Both the position numbers and the translations under genes were made by a program. This document shows, piece after piece, positions 52,762 to 62,318 of a stretch of DNA of 64,000 bases. The notes beneath the pieces were generated by a model. That model ran no database searches, was not told where the DNA came from, and worked only from the letters and a program-made list of their open reading frames with translations. This DNA comes from Pseudalkalibacillus sp052246725 (GTDB lineage: Bacteria > Bacillota > Bacilli > Bacillales > Fictibacillaceae): assembly GCA_052246725.1 (NCBI GenBank), contig JBQQCL010000004.1. One strand, given 5' to 3'. How positions within the stretch are numbered: position 1 is the first letter of the stretch; every line of letters starts with the position of its first letter.

Positions 52762-52835
52762 TAAAGAAAACTTGCCCAGTTGTTTAATAGTTGAAACCTG
52801 CTGACTTGGTAAAAGGTTTTCACCAGTAAGGTTGC
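52762..52835. repeat. Module A-like fragment between dxr and cdsA
   Basis: Begins TTAAAGAAAACTTGCCCAG and continues with a degenerate CTGACTTGG/TTTTCACCAGTAAGG. It resembles the AAAGAAAACTTGGC start of module A; the remainder is diverged. Confidence 0.5.
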
Positions 52836-52858
52836 TCTTCCTTACTTACAAAAACCTC

Positions 52859-53656
52859 CTAAGGCAATAATTGAACGATATGTAAAATCGGCAGGACGAA
52901 CAAGATGCTGTCGAATCGATCTAATATTCCACCGTGCCCAGGTAATAACGTTCCTGAATCCTTCACTTCATAATGCCTCTTAAAAGCTGATTCAACCAAG
53001 TCGCCGATTTGTCCAAAAACACCGATGACCATTGCTGCTACAACAGCAAGCAGAATCGTCGAGTAAATCGGCAGGAACACTTGGAAAATGACAGCTACAA
53101 TGACAGCACATAATAAACCGCCTAATGAACCCTCTATCGTCTTATTCGGACTTATTACCGGCCAAAGCTTGCGTTTTCCCATGGATTTCCCGAAAAAGTA
53201 GGCCCCCGAGTCTGTCGCCCAAACAATGAACAATACAAAGAAAATCGCACCAATTCCATCATTTAATGCTCTAGTCTCGTTAAAATAAAGAAATCCGATT
53301 CCGACATATAATGTAGACATAATGACGAAACTAGCATCTTCAAATGTAAAACGGTTTTTTGTAATTACCGTCCACGTCAACATCGAAAACAACCCGATGA
53401 TGATCGTGTACATTTTCACCGTATCGATATCATAATTGATATCCCAAAAATTCTTAGGTATGACGAGAAGAATGACCATCAATAAAGAAATCATTCCAGG
53501 GACATGGACGAGCTTGATTCCTTTCATTCTTAATAATTCTCTTATCCCTACCACAGCTAACAGAGCTATTATGCTATAGAACCAGAGTCCGCCGATAAAT
53601 ACGATAGGCAGAAATACAAGCGCTGCGATAACTCCTGTAATAATACGTTCTTTCAT
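52859..53656 (-). CDS. cdsA: Phosphatidate cytidylyltransferase
   Basis: Makes CDP-diacylglycerol, the precursor used by pgsA. 265 residues with about eight membrane helices; the signature region near 230-250 reads FKRHYEVKDSGTLLPGHGG, followed by LDRFDS. It lies 15 bases after uppS. Confidence 0.96.
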   Translation of the reverse strand: MKERIITGVIAALVFLPIVFIGGLWFYSIIALLAVVGIRELLRMKGIKLVHVPGMISLLMVILLVIPKNFWDINYDIDTVKMYTIIIGLFSMLTWTVITKNRFTFEDASFVIMSTLYVGIGFLYFNETRALNDGIGAIFFVLFIVWATDSGAYFFGKSMGKRKLWPVISPNKTIEGSLGGLLCAVIVAVIFQVFLPIYSTILLAVVAAMVIGVFGQIGDLVESAFKRHYEVKDSGTLLPGHGGILDRFDSILFVLPILHIVQLLP

Positions 53657-53671
53657 AAAATCCTCCTAGGG

Positions 53672-54439
53672 TTACACCCCACCAAACCTTCTGCCTCGAT
53701 TTTGATAATCATAGATCGCCTTGTCTAAATCCGCTGCAGAAAAGTCGGGCCAATACACATCAGTAAACCAAAGTTCTGTATAAGCCATTTGCCAAAGCAT
53801 GAAGTTGCTTAAACGGATTTCTCCGCTCGTACGAATCAACAATTCTGGATCCCCAACTTCATTGGACATCATATAAGATCCAATCATCTCTTCACTTACA
53901 TCTTCAGGCTTAATGGTTCCATCTTCAACTTCTTTTGCAAGTTGTTTAACAGCAGAAGTGATTTCGTAACGGCTTCCATAATTCAAAGCAAAATTCAGTA
54001 CAAGTCCATCGTTGTCCTTTGTTCTCTCGACTGCTTCATTTACAGCTTTTTGAGTATAAGAAGGGATGCCTTCTTTTTCACCCATGATCCGGACTCGTAC
54101 ATTTTCTTCAATCAACTCAGGCAGATACGTCAATAGGAATTGTTCAGGAAGTTTCATAATGAATTCCACTTCAGGTTTTGGTCGTTTCCAATTTTCTGTA
54201 GAAAAAGCATACATGGTCAAAGCCTTTACACCTAATTCATTTGCACGCTTTACTACCTTACGGACGACTTTCATTCCTTCACGATGACCTGCGATTCGTG
54301 GTAGACCTCTCTTCTTCGCCCAACGTCCATTCCCATCCATGATGATGGCTATGTGATTTGGTACACGTGATAAATCGAGTTCGAGGTTATCAGTCGTTTC
54401 TTTTTTAGTTTTCGTAAAGTTCGTAAGCTTATTTAACAT
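53672..54439 (-). CDS. uppS: Undecaprenyl diphosphate synthase
   Basis: Makes the C55 lipid carrier for peptidoglycan. 255 residues with IIMDGNGRWAKKRGLPRIAG at about 32-51 and RTSGEIRLSNFMLWQMAY near 202. It follows frr, separated by a long hairpin. Confidence 0.97.
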   Translation of the reverse strand: MLNKLTNFTKTKKETTDNLELDLSRVPNHIAIIMDGNGRWAKKRGLPRIAGHREGMKVVRKVVKRANELGVKALTMYAFSTENWKRPKPEVEFIMKLPEQFLLTYLPELIEENVRVRIMGEKEGIPSYTQKAVNEAVERTKDNDGLVLNFALNYGSRYEITSAVKQLAKEVEDGTIKPEDVSEEMIGSYMMSNEVGDPELLIRTSGEIRLSNFMLWQMAYTELWFTDVYWPDFSAADLDKAIYDYQNRGRRFGGV

Positions 54440-54538
54440 ATAGTCTCCCCCAGAGAGAATAAATCAAACAACAAAAAGGGAATGTTCACCTTCATGGCCT
54501 TATTTCTATTATAGATGAAAACTGGCCATATGTATCAA

Positions 54539-54664
54539 AGAGGCTGTCCCAGAACAATAGTGCCCAACACCGCCAATTCAACATTTGTATCGAAAGCATG
54601 ATTTTTTCTCAAAATGTTGTTCGTTACGGTGTAAGTCAGACACTTATGGGACAGCCCTTTTTTC
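54539..54664. terminator. Long hairpin terminator region after frr
   Basis: GAGGCTGTCCC (54539) and GGGACAGCCC (54648) pair over a loop of about 100 bases. T runs occur on both sides, stronger on plus. It contains GTCAGACACTTATGGG at 54635-54650, shared with the hairpin at 22891-22980. Confidence 0.5.
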
Positions 54665-54689
54665 TTATCTTATTTTAACTTGAATTATG

Positions 54690-55247
54690 TTAGACTTCCA
54701 TGATTTCTTTTTCTTTATTCTCCGCAATTGAATCGATTTCTGTTACAAATCGGTCTGTGACCTTTTGTACTTCATCGCTATAATGACGAAGATCGTCCTC
54801 AGTCATTTCGCCGTCTTTTTGAAGCTTTTTAAGCTCATCATTTGCATCACGACGGATGTTTCGGACTGCGACTTTACCTTCTTCAGAATACTTTTTGACG
54901 AGTTTGACCAGTTCCTTACGACGCTCTTCAGTCAATGCTGGAATTGCAATCCGGATGACATCCCCATCATTTGAAGGGGATAGACCTAGCTCGGCTTTTT
55001 GAATAGCTTTTTCAATTTCACCGATGATCGATTTATCATACGGTTGGATTACAAGTAAACGCGCTTCTGGTACAGAAATGTTCGCCATTTGATTCAGAGG
55101 TGTCAATGCTCCGTAATAATCTACAGAAACACGGTCTAATAGTGATGGATTTGCTCTTCCTGCACGTAAAGTAGCAAGTTCACGACGAAAAGCGGCTACT
55201 GCTTTTTGCATTTTTTCATCTGCTTGTTTGATGATTGTATTTGACAT
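54690..55247 (-). CDS. frr: Ribosome recycling factor
   Basis: Releases ribosomes after termination. 185 residues, the exact family length, beginning MSNTIIKQADEKMQKAVAAF, with the typical RAGRANPSLLDRV near 28. It starts one base after the pyrH stop. Confidence 0.98.
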   Translation of the reverse strand: MSNTIIKQADEKMQKAVAAFRRELATLRAGRANPSLLDRVSVDYYGALTPLNQMANISVPEARLLVIQPYDKSIIGEIEKAIQKAELGLSPSNDGDVIRIAIPALTEERRKELVKLVKKYSEEGKVAVRNIRRDANDELKKLQKDGEMTEDDLRHYSDEVQKVTDRFVTEIDSIAENKEKEIMEV

Positions 55248-55248
55248 G

Positions 55249-55971
55249 TTATTTCCCCCTTACAACTGTTCCTATATTTTCACCTTCGATAACACGCTTG
55301 ATGTTTCCTTCTTCCATAATAGAGAAAACAATCAGCGGGATATCGTTGTCCATACATAGAGATGAGGCAGTTGAATCCATTACTGATAAACCTTCTTTCA
55401 GGACTTCCAAATAAGAGAGGCTCTTATATTTCGTAGCTGTTTCATCTGTTTTCGGATCTGCAGTATAAACTCCATCAACATTGTTTTTCGCCATCAAGAT
55501 GACTTCAGCCTCGATTTCAGCTGCACGAAGAGCGGCTGTTGTATCAGTCGAGAAGTAAGGATTACCAGTTCCTGCTGCAAAGATGACAACACGTTTTTTC
55601 TCAAGATGACGAATCGCTTTTCTACGAATATAAGGTTCAGCCACCTGGCGCATTTCAATTGATGTTTGAACTCTTGTTTCTACTTCGATGCTTTCAAGGC
55701 TGTCTTGTAGTGCGAGTGAATTCATGACGGTCGCTAACATACCCATGTAATCTGCAGTGGCACGATCCATGCCCATTTGACTGCCAGCTTTCCCTCTCCA
55801 GATGTTACCGCCGCCTACCACAACAGCAACTTCAACATTCATTTCAACAAGTTCTTTCACTTGTTTTGCGATCGAATTGATGATATGCGGGTCGATTCCA
55901 TAACCGACCTGACCTGATAAAGCTTCTCCGCTTAGTTTTAAGACTACTCTGTTGTATTTAGGCGTACTCAT
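55249..55971 (-). CDS. pyrH: UMP kinase
   Basis: Phosphorylates UMP. 240 residues, amino-acid kinase fold: VVLKLSGEALSG at about 9-20, GGGNIWRG near 53-60 and MDSTASSLCMDNDIPLIVF near 195-215. It lies between tsf and frr, as in most Bacilli. Confidence 0.98.
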   Translation of the reverse strand: MSTPKYNRVVLKLSGEALSGQVGYGIDPHIINSIAKQVKELVEMNVEVAVVVGGGNIWRGKAGSQMGMDRATADYMGMLATVMNSLALQDSLESIEVETRVQTSIEMRQVAEPYIRRKAIRHLEKKRVVIFAAGTGNPYFSTDTTAALRAAEIEAEVILMAKNNVDGVYTADPKTDETATKYKSLSYLEVLKEGLSVMDSTASSLCMDNDIPLIVFSIMEEGNIKRVIEGENIGTVVRGK

Positions 55972-56017
55972 TTTTTCCCTCCATCAGCGTTTCCTGCATT
56001 ATTATATGGGGTTGCTT

Positions 56018-56052
56018 GAAAAAGAGGGAACACACCTTGTGTCCCCTTTTTC
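56018..56052 (-). terminator. Terminator after tsf
   Basis: Minus strand GGGGACACA, loop AGG, TGTGTTCCCTC, TTTTTC. The stem has one bulge. Located about 50 bases past the stop. Confidence 0.75.
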
Positions 56053-56095
56053 TGTGGATGTTTTTGAAATAATTACTGAATGCTGCAGCAGTGAA

Positions 56096-56980
56096 TTATT
56101 TCTTTACTTGTGACATTACTTCATCAGCGAAGTTTTCTTCACGCTTTTCCATACCTTCGCCTACTTCGTAACGTACAAATCCTTTTACAGTACCGCCTTT
56201 GCTTTCTACGTACTTACCGACTTTTTGATCTGGATCTTTAACAAATCCTTGATCAATAAGGCAAATTTCTTCGAAGAACTTGTTGATACGCCCAGCAACC
56301 ATTTTCTCAACGATCTTTTCAGGCTTACCTTCGTTAAGTGCTTGTTGAGTAAGAACTTCTTTCTCACGAGCGACTTCTTCTTCAGAAACTTGCTCACGGT
56401 TCACATAGCGAGGGTTTACTGCTGCAACGTGCATTGATACATCTTTTGCAAGATCTTCGTCAGTCGTTCCACCGACTACAGATAGAACCCCGATACGGCC
56501 ACCCATGTGTAGGTATGCGCCAAATGCATCATTGTCTTCCTTTTCAAGGATTACAAAACGACGAAGGGAAATCTTTTCACCGATCTTAGCAATTGCGTTG
56601 TTGATGTACTCTTCAACAGGAATGCTTTGTCCAGTCATTGTTTGTTTAAGTGCGTCTTCTGCAGAAGAAGGTTTTGCTTCAAGCAAGTGATCAGCGATTT
56701 CTTGGATCAAGTTCTTGAATGAATTGTTTTTAGCAACGAAGTCCGTCTCAGAGTTGACTTCTACGATTACAGCTTCGTTTCCTTTTGTAGCAATATGAGT
56801 CAAGCCTTCAGCAGCGATACGGTCTGCTTTCTTAGCTGCTTTCGAAATACCTTTCTCACGTAGCCAATCAATCGCTTTATCCATATCTCCATCATTTTCG
56901 GTTAGAGCTTTTTTACAATCCATCATTCCTGCGCCAGTTTTTTCACGCAGTTCTTTTACCATTTGTGCAGTTACTGCCAT
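56096..56980 (-). CDS. tsf: Elongation factor Ts
   Basis: Nucleotide exchange factor for EF-Tu, 294 residues. MMDCKKALTE near 19-28 and ETDFVAKN near 80 are the family signatures. It follows rpsB after a strong terminator, so some transcripts must read through. Confidence 0.98.
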   Translation of the reverse strand: MAVTAQMVKELREKTGAGMMDCKKALTENDGDMDKAIDWLREKGISKAAKKADRIAAEGLTHIATKGNEAVIVEVNSETDFVAKNNSFKNLIQEIADHLLEAKPSSAEDALKQTMTGQSIPVEEYINNAIAKIGEKISLRRFVILEKEDNDAFGAYLHMGGRIGVLSVVGGTTDEDLAKDVSMHVAAVNPRYVNREQVSEEEVAREKEVLTQQALNEGKPEKIVEKMVAGRINKFFEEICLIDQGFVKDPDQKVGKYVESKGGTVKGFVRYEVGEGMEKREENFADEVMSQVKK

Positions 56981-57118
56981 AAGTCTATTCCTCCCTTAAA
57001 ATATGTAGCTTTTAAACATTATTTTGTTATCATTACTTGATTACGAAATCCGGGTTAAAACCGAGTAACGCCGAAATACGCCGTTTATTATTTGACGACT
57101 TTTTGAACTTCATTTCTT

Positions 57119-57157
57119 TAAAAAAGGTGATAAAGGGTCAGTTCCCCTCTATCACCC
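57119..57157 (-). terminator. Terminator between rpsB and tsf
   Basis: Minus strand GGTGATAGAGGGG, loop, CCCTTTATCACC, TTTTTTTAAAG. One G-U pair. Located 17 bases past the rpsB stop. Confidence 0.88.
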
Positions 57158-57173
57158 TTAAATGAGCATTCAT

Positions 57174-57908
57174 TTACGCTTTAACTTCTGCCTCTTCTTC
57201 TTCAGTAGATGCAGCTTCTTCCGCACTTCCCTGGTTAGCTTCTACAACAGCGTCTGCCATTTTAGAAGTAAGAAGTTTCACAGCACGGATTGCGTCGTCG
57301 TTACCTGGGATGACAACATCCACTTCGTCTGGATCACAGTTTGTGTCGACGATAGCAACGATCGGAATGTTAAGCTTACGAGCTTCTGCAATCGCAATGC
57401 GCTCTTTACGAGGATCGATGACGAAAAGAACGTCTGGAAGACTGTTCATGTCCTTGATTCCACCTAGGAATTTCTCAAGACGATCCATTTCCTTTTTAAG
57501 AAGGATAACTTCTTTCTTAGGAAGCACATCGAACGTTCCGTCTTCTTGCATTTTTTCAAGGTCTTTCAAACGCTTGATACGCTTACGGATCGTATCGAAG
57601 TTTGTCAATGTACCACCCAACCAGCGTTGGTTGATGTAGTATTGACCAGCACGTTGAGCTTCATCCTTAACAGACTCTTGTGCTTGTTTTTTCGTACCGA
57701 CAAAAAGGATCTTTCCTCCGTCAGCAGCGATGTCACGTACGTAATTATACGCTTCTTCTACCTTCTTGACTGTCTTCTGAAGGTCGATGATGTAGATGCC
57801 GTTACGTTCTGTGAAGATGTAACGTGCCATCTTTGGGTTCCAACGGCGTGTTTGGTGACCGAAGTGAACACCAGCTTCTAACAATTGTTTCATTGAAATT
57901 ACTGCCAT
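57174..57908 (-). CDS. rpsB: 30S ribosomal protein S2
   Basis: 244-residue S2 protein, start at the ATG at 57908 (MAVISMKQLLEAGVHFGHQT), eight bases after AGGAGG; a GTG three codons earlier overlaps that site. FVGTKKQAQ and FVIDPRKE signature blocks are present. A leader of about 160 bases separates it from the promoter at 58076-58105. Confidence 0.98.
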   Translation of the reverse strand: MAVISMKQLLEAGVHFGHQTRRWNPKMARYIFTERNGIYIIDLQKTVKKVEEAYNYVRDIAADGGKILFVGTKKQAQESVKDEAQRAGQYYINQRWLGGTLTNFDTIRKRIKRLKDLEKMQEDGTFDVLPKKEVILLKKEMDRLEKFLGGIKDMNSLPDVLFVIDPRKERIAIAEARKLNIPIVAIVDTNCDPDEVDVVIPGNDDAIRAVKLLTSKMADAVVEANQGSAEEAASTEEEEAEVKA

Positions 57909-58075
57909 GAATGGCACCTCCTGTGGTTTTTTTCCTCCGCCCGCTTCCGATCAATCACAACTGTATTTAAAGTTAAATTTGGAATAATTTAACCACGATA
58001 CAGCACCCATGATTGAATCCACGAACGTGTGTGATGTGTTATAAATATTTTTTTATATCATAAACACCGAGAATA

Positions 58076-58105
58076 ACTATAACATATATCGAATGGAACT
58101 AGCAA
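58076..58105 (-). promoter_or_regulatory. Extended -10 sigma-A promoter for rpsB
   Basis: Minus strand TTGCTA (58100-58105), 18 bases, TATAGT (58076-58081) preceded by TGT, an extended -10. It lies immediately downstream of the swrB-like gene, giving rpsB independence from the flagellar operon. Confidence 0.7.
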
Positions 58106-58109
58106 GTAC

Positions 58110-58601
58110 CTATTGCCCATCTCGATGAAATTTTATCATAAGTTCAACTTCGCCTTTCCCTTTATTAACTTTCTTTGCGATTTCATCTAAAGAGAAACCA
58201 TTGTTATGCAAGGAAATAATTTGTGAACCGAGAGAAACACCGAACGTTTCTTTTTCTTCATTAATAGGTGGTGAATATATTGTTTCTTCTTCATCATGTA
58301 TTATTTCATCACTGGTTTTCGGGTCCATTGCCGGTTTTTCCTTTGGGATTTCATCTTCTTTTAGATCCGCCTGTTTCCTCTCCGTTTTTCGTCTGTTATC
58401 CAGTGTTGCAAGTTCCCTCAGAAATGCCTCATTCTCCTCTTTCATCTCAGTTGTATACGCTAGAAGTATATCTTCCATTTCCTTCTTAGCGACTTTCAAA
58501 TCCTGGTGGTCTGCTGCACCAGAACGTTTCCATATAATGATCAGGGATAATAGCGTGATGACGTGTATGATAAAGCTTATACCAAGTAAAAATGCAGTCA
58601 T
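58110..58601 (-). CDS. SwrB-like membrane protein at end of flagellar operon
   Basis: A 163-residue protein with one N-terminal membrane helix (FLLGISFIIHVITLLSLIII, about 4-23), an acidic linker, and a C-terminal helix-turn-helix-like segment (about 128-160). In B. subtilis swrB (ylxL) lies in the same place, between sigD and rpsB, and affects flagellar hook-basal body maturation. The layout fits; sequence similarity is limited, so I call it SwrB-like without a symbol. Confidence 0.75.
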   Translation of the reverse strand: MTAFLLGISFIIHVITLLSLIIIWKRSGAADHQDLKVAKKEMEDILLAYTTEMKEENEAFLRELATLDNRRKTERKQADLKEDEIPKEKPAMDPKTSDEIIHDEEETIYSPPINEEKETFGVSLGSQIISLHNNGFSLDEIAKKVNKGKGEVELMIKFHRDGQ

Positions 58602-58610
58602 TTCTTCCTC

Positions 58611-58913
58611 CTAACCAGAAAAGTCGATCCGTTGTCCTTTGTATGGATGTTTTACATTCTCTTTTTCCTGGTCATGTGTCTGTCGATTTTGTTGATGATG
58701 GTGAGCATTTGAACGATTTCGATCATCGAATTGTTGTTTATCTGTACGTTCTTGCTTTTCAACCGATGTCCGATTCCGTTCTGAGCGTTCTTTTTCAATG
58801 GCAGCTGCATGGGATTGATTGATCTGTGATTGTTGTTGGAGTTTCTCTTGAACTTTCCCTGCATCCTGGGTTCTCGGTATGGCAACTTGTAGTTCAATCA
58901 ACTTTAAACTCAT
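58611..58913 (-). CDS. Small glutamine/charge-rich protein, flagellar operon
   Basis: A 100-residue unrecognised protein (MSLKLIELQVAIPRTQDAGK onward), then a highly charged, Gln/Asn/His-rich tail predicted to be disordered. It lies between the FapA-like gene and the swrB-like gene, with AGGAG upstream of the ATG; a GTG one codon earlier is also possible. It has no catalytic motif. Positional conservation suggests a role linked to motility, but I cannot name it. Confidence 0.6.
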   Translation of the reverse strand: MSLKLIELQVAIPRTQDAGKVQEKLQQQSQINQSHAAAIEKERSERNRTSVEKQERTDKQQFDDRNRSNAHHHQQNRQTHDQEKENVKHPYKGQRIDFSG

Positions 58914-58979
58914 CACACAATCTCCTATCTTGTCTAATCAGGTTACCGTTATAAAGATTTAAAGGGAGAAATACTTACC

Positions 58980-60359
58980 TTATTTCAATGATTGGATAAC
59001 GATTTCGCTCGATACAAGTTTAAATTCAACTGCTTTATATTCGTGCGGGAGTACTCTCTTGTATTTACCGAAAGTCACTTCTACACCAGGGTGCATCACA
59101 CCGTTGACAACAAGTGTCTGGTCACGCAGCGGTTTGATGTCTTCCTTTACTTCTTCTAATTCCTTTTTCATTCCATTTAATAAACGTTCAGTTTGCTGAT
59201 ATGTATTCCGTACCTTCAACAGGAGGAGTCTTTCTTGATCCGTCAGCTTAGCAAGATCTTTCGATGCTAAGGATGCCTTCAATTTTTCTAGCTTTTTTAA
59301 ATTCTCCTCTTCTAAAGATATCCGACTCGACAAATGAGTTGACTTGTCAAGGATGTGAGCTGGTGTCCCGAGATATAGAAGGGTTTTTGTCATTACATCA
59401 GTCCCTGTTTGGTTGACGAAGATATCTCCTCCTGCGCTGACACGACCCCCAAAAATGATTCCTTTTCCTTTTTGACAATAGATATTGCCATCTACGAGTA
59501 CATCACTGTAATTGATAAGTCTTACATATAAATCCCCGCCGACTTTCAAGTTCCCTTGATTGATGTATCCCGTGTGCAGGTCACATCCAGCTTCGATATA
59601 TGATTTTCCATGTCCGGCAATTCCGTTTCGGATGAAAATAGATCCACCAGCTTTCAAGTCAGAAGCTTCTACGATTCCAGAAATCCGGATGTCGCCTTCA
59701 GCTGAAATAGTGTAGCCAGAAGGAACATCGCCATGTATATGAATATTCCCTACAAATGAAAGATTTCCTGTCTTCAAATCCAGATCACCTCTCACTTCAT
59801 AAACCGGAAAGACATGGACTGCACGTTTTTGATAACTGACTTGTCCATCTGCTGAAGCATAAATACCATTAGAAGGATGATCGATGATTGTATTTTTGCA
59901 TTTTTTAAGTGTGATTGGTCTCCCTGATTTAGCCGGGACAGTCTCCCCATTAACATCAACACCAGGGATACCGTCTGTTTGAGGTATGATTTCAGCAATC
60001 CGTTCACCTTTTTGGACTGATGGGATATCAGTGAACGAACGCAGGTCGATGAAGTCAGCTTGTTCATCGATGGAGGATCCACCATTAATAATCATGGGCT
60101 TGATATATCCATCTTCCCCTGCCTCTGGTTCTGTCCCTTCCGCTACTATGACAGGTTGAGTCCAGTGTTCGATATCCTCTACGATATTTTCAATCTCTGC
60201 TCTCAACACACCGTGGACGATTCCTGATTCTTCGAGAAAGATCAAGAAGTCCTCTACTGTAGCGTGATCTTCGAATGAATGCAAAGGAACAAGTTCAGCT
60301 ATCATTTTTTTCTTGCCAAGCTTCAGTTTTACATATTTTGATAATCGCTCAATGTCCAC
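58980..60359 (-). CDS. DUF342 / FapA-like protein
   Basis: A 459-residue member of the DUF342 family, with central beta-helix-like repeats (DGNIYCQKGKGIIFGGRVSA, GGSIFIRNGIAGHGKSY) and a C-terminal coiled coil (about 350-400). Family members include Vibrio FapA, flagellar assembly protein A. It appears to start with GTG at 60359, seven bases after AGGAGG. It lies between sigD and the small flagellar gene; a motility-related role is inferred from the operon. Confidence 0.85.
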   Translation of the reverse strand: MDIERLSKYVKLKLGKKKMIAELVPLHSFEDHATVEDFLIFLEESGIVHGVLRAEIENIVEDIEHWTQPVIVAEGTEPEAGEDGYIKPMIINGGSSIDEQADFIDLRSFTDIPSVQKGERIAEIIPQTDGIPGVDVNGETVPAKSGRPITLKKCKNTIIDHPSNGIYASADGQVSYQKRAVHVFPVYEVRGDLDLKTGNLSFVGNIHIHGDVPSGYTISAEGDIRISGIVEASDLKAGGSIFIRNGIAGHGKSYIEAGCDLHTGYINQGNLKVGGDLYVRLINYSDVLVDGNIYCQKGKGIIFGGRVSAGGDIFVNQTGTDVMTKTLLYLGTPAHILDKSTHLSSRISLEEENLKKLEKLKASLASKDLAKLTDQERLLLLKVRNTYQQTERLLNGMKKELEEVKEDIKPLRDQTLVVNGVMHPGVEVTFGKYKRVLPHEYKAVEFKLVSSEIVIQSLK

Positions 60360-60375
60360 GAATGCTCCTCCTGAC

Positions 60376-61143
60376 TCAATTTGTATATTTCGCCAGTACG
60401 TTTCTGAGCTTGTAAAGTGCTTTCGAATGTATTTGAGAGATACGAGAAGTAGACAGGTTCAATACTTGTCCGATTTCAGTCAGTGTAAGTTCTTCATAGT
60501 AGAAGAGGCTGACGACTAGCTGTTCTTTTTCATTAAGATCCTCGATGATTTTAGATAAATGTTCGTGAAGTTCGTGCGTCAACATCAGCGTTTCAGGGGT
60601 ATCAACCTTCTTATCTTCAATCGTGTATCCTACTTTTTCATTGGAATCGCTGTCTTTATTCTCTTCATCAATGGATAATACATTTGCTAAAAAACTTTCT
60701 GACATGATCGTCAAAACATCTTCTTCCGTCATCCCTACTTCCACAGCGACTTCTGATGCTGTCACAGAACGCATCTGTTCTTGTTCCATCCTTTCGATGG
60801 TCGACTCAATCTTTTTCGTTTTTTCACGCAAGGACCGAGGGAGCCAATCTTCGCGACGTAAACCATCAAGGATTGCACCTCTGATCCGGAAGGATGCATA
60901 TGTATCGAATTTGAGATCTCTCGTAGGGTCGAACTTTTTTAAAGCATCATATAGTCCTAGAAGTCCATGGCTCCTCAATTCATCTTTATTAACGTTTCTT
61001 GGCAAACCTACAGCAATACGTTGAACATGATATTGGACCAAGGGTAAATGCATTTCTAATAAGGCTTCACAAGAGTCTTTATCCCGAAATTTCGACCAAT
61101 TGTCCCAATGTACACTCGCTTCTGAAATTGCCCCGCTTCGCAT
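60376..61143 (-). CDS. sigD: RNA polymerase sigma factor SigD (FliA type)
   Basis: Sigma factor for motility, chemotaxis and autolysin genes, 255 residues. Region 2 near 40-100 (FDTYASFRIRGAILDGLRRE), region 3, and region 4 near 200-250 (LTLTEIGQVLNLSTSRISQI) are all present. It is in the flagellar operon after cheD. AGGAGGG precedes the ATG. Confidence 0.96.
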   Translation of the reverse strand: MRSGAISEASVHWDNWSKFRDKDSCEALLEMHLPLVQYHVQRIAVGLPRNVNKDELRSHGLLGLYDALKKFDPTRDLKFDTYASFRIRGAILDGLRREDWLPRSLREKTKKIESTIERMEQEQMRSVTASEVAVEVGMTEEDVLTIMSESFLANVLSIDEENKDSDSNEKVGYTIEDKKVDTPETLMLTHELHEHLSKIIEDLNEKEQLVVSLFYYEELTLTEIGQVLNLSTSRISQIHSKALYKLRNVLAKYTN

Positions 61144-61186
61144 CCAATCCCTCCTCGTAATCTTATAATCTTGCTGACCACAGTCA

Positions 61187-61687
61187 TTAAATGGTTGTCA
61201 TTCCTTTATGTATCGTCCGAATCATCAATTTACTGTTTTCGATATCAAATTCAATAGTTCTCCCGTTTTGTCCACCAACATCCTCAGCAAGAACAGGAAT
61301 GCTTAAGGTCTCTAAAATGTCTTTGACTGCTTTTATGTTTCGCGGTCCAACACGTAACGCTTCACTCTTCCCTGTGAATTGGAACATCTGTGCGCCGCCT
61401 GCGATTTTGGCTTTCAATCGATTTCGTTGGATACCAAAATGTTGGACTAGTTCCGTAACCATTGCAGGAAGTGCTGTATCAGCATATTTAGCTAAATTGA
61501 ACGTCATATCTCTCGACAGTTCTGAACTCGGGAGCATAACATGGGCCATACCCGCAACCTGGGACACAGGCTCAAAAATCACAATACCGACACAAGACCC
61601 GAGACCAGTCGTTTTCAAACGGTTCGGTGCTTTCGCAATTTGATAATCTGAGATTTTCACGTTGACAGTTTGCATAGTTTTATTCAT
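61187..61687 (-). CDS. cheD: Chemoreceptor glutamine deamidase CheD
   Basis: Deamidates receptor glutamines and interacts with CheC. 166 residues; GLGSCVGIVI near 29-38 contains the catalytic Cys, and MAHVMLP near 47-53 the catalytic His. Its ATG overlaps the cheC stop, so they are coupled, matching the known CheC-CheD partnership. Confidence 0.95.
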   Translation of the reverse strand: MNKTMQTVNVKISDYQIAKAPNRLKTTGLGSCVGIVIFEPVSQVAGMAHVMLPSSELSRDMTFNLAKYADTALPAMVTELVQHFGIQRNRLKAKIAGGAQMFQFTGKSEALRVGPRNIKAVKDILETLSIPVLAEDVGGQNGRTIEFDIENSKLMIRTIHKGMTTI

Positions 61688-62318
61688 TTAACGGAACTCC
61701 GAGTGATTGAAATATCTTTTGAAACGAATCCGGGTCAGGTAGAAGTAGAAAATGACTGTCTACACCAGTTTGTTTACTACTTCCATTTTTAAGCTGGGTA
61801 TCGATGATGATTGCATAGTCACTGACCTGTGACATTTCCATCAGCCCGAAAGACAATACAGCCGCGGCCATATCGATCGTCAAGAATGGTACAGAAGGCG
61901 ACAAATTCAAACCAGTGAAATCTGAAAAGGAGGAAAGATATGAACCAGCAAGTATATTCCCTGTTTCTTGAAGAGCTGACCTGGTCATTTCGGATGTAAG
62001 GATCCGTTCTTCATCCACCTCTGGATCACCCGTCAATTCTCTTAAAATTGTAGTCGCTTCATCTAATGTGAAAATCAGAAACATATTTCCAGGTGCATCA
62101 CCTGTCACTCTGAAAAATGTTGCCGCGACAACAGTTTCCTCCCCACCCACCATCTGTACAACTTCATGGAAGGGTACAAGTTTCACAGTGGGAAGAGCCA
62201 TATCGATGGATTTCTGCATCAGCTCAGATAATGCCGTTGCTGCATGACCTGCTCCGATGTTACCGATTTCTTTCAGAATATCTTTATGATACTCTGTCAA
62301 CTGTTCGGGTGTGATCAT
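61680..62318 (-). CDS. cheC: CheY-P phosphatase CheC
   Basis: Dephosphorylates CheY-P in the Bacillus adaptation system, 212 residues. The two active-site helices, EIGNIGAGHAATALSEL near 16-32 and QETGNILAGSYLSSFSDF near 115-132, each carry the required Glu and Asn. Its start overlaps the cheW stop (ATGA). Confidence 0.95.
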   Translation of the reverse strand: MITPEQLTEYHKDILKEIGNIGAGHAATALSELMQKSIDMALPTVKLVPFHEVVQMVGGEETVVAATFFRVTGDAPGNMFLIFTLDEATTILRELTGDPEVDEERILTSEMTRSALQETGNILAGSYLSSFSDFTGLNLSPSVPFLTIDMAAAVLSFGLMEMSQVSDYAIIIDTQLKNGSSKQTGVDSHFLLLPDPDSFQKIFQSLGVPLNE

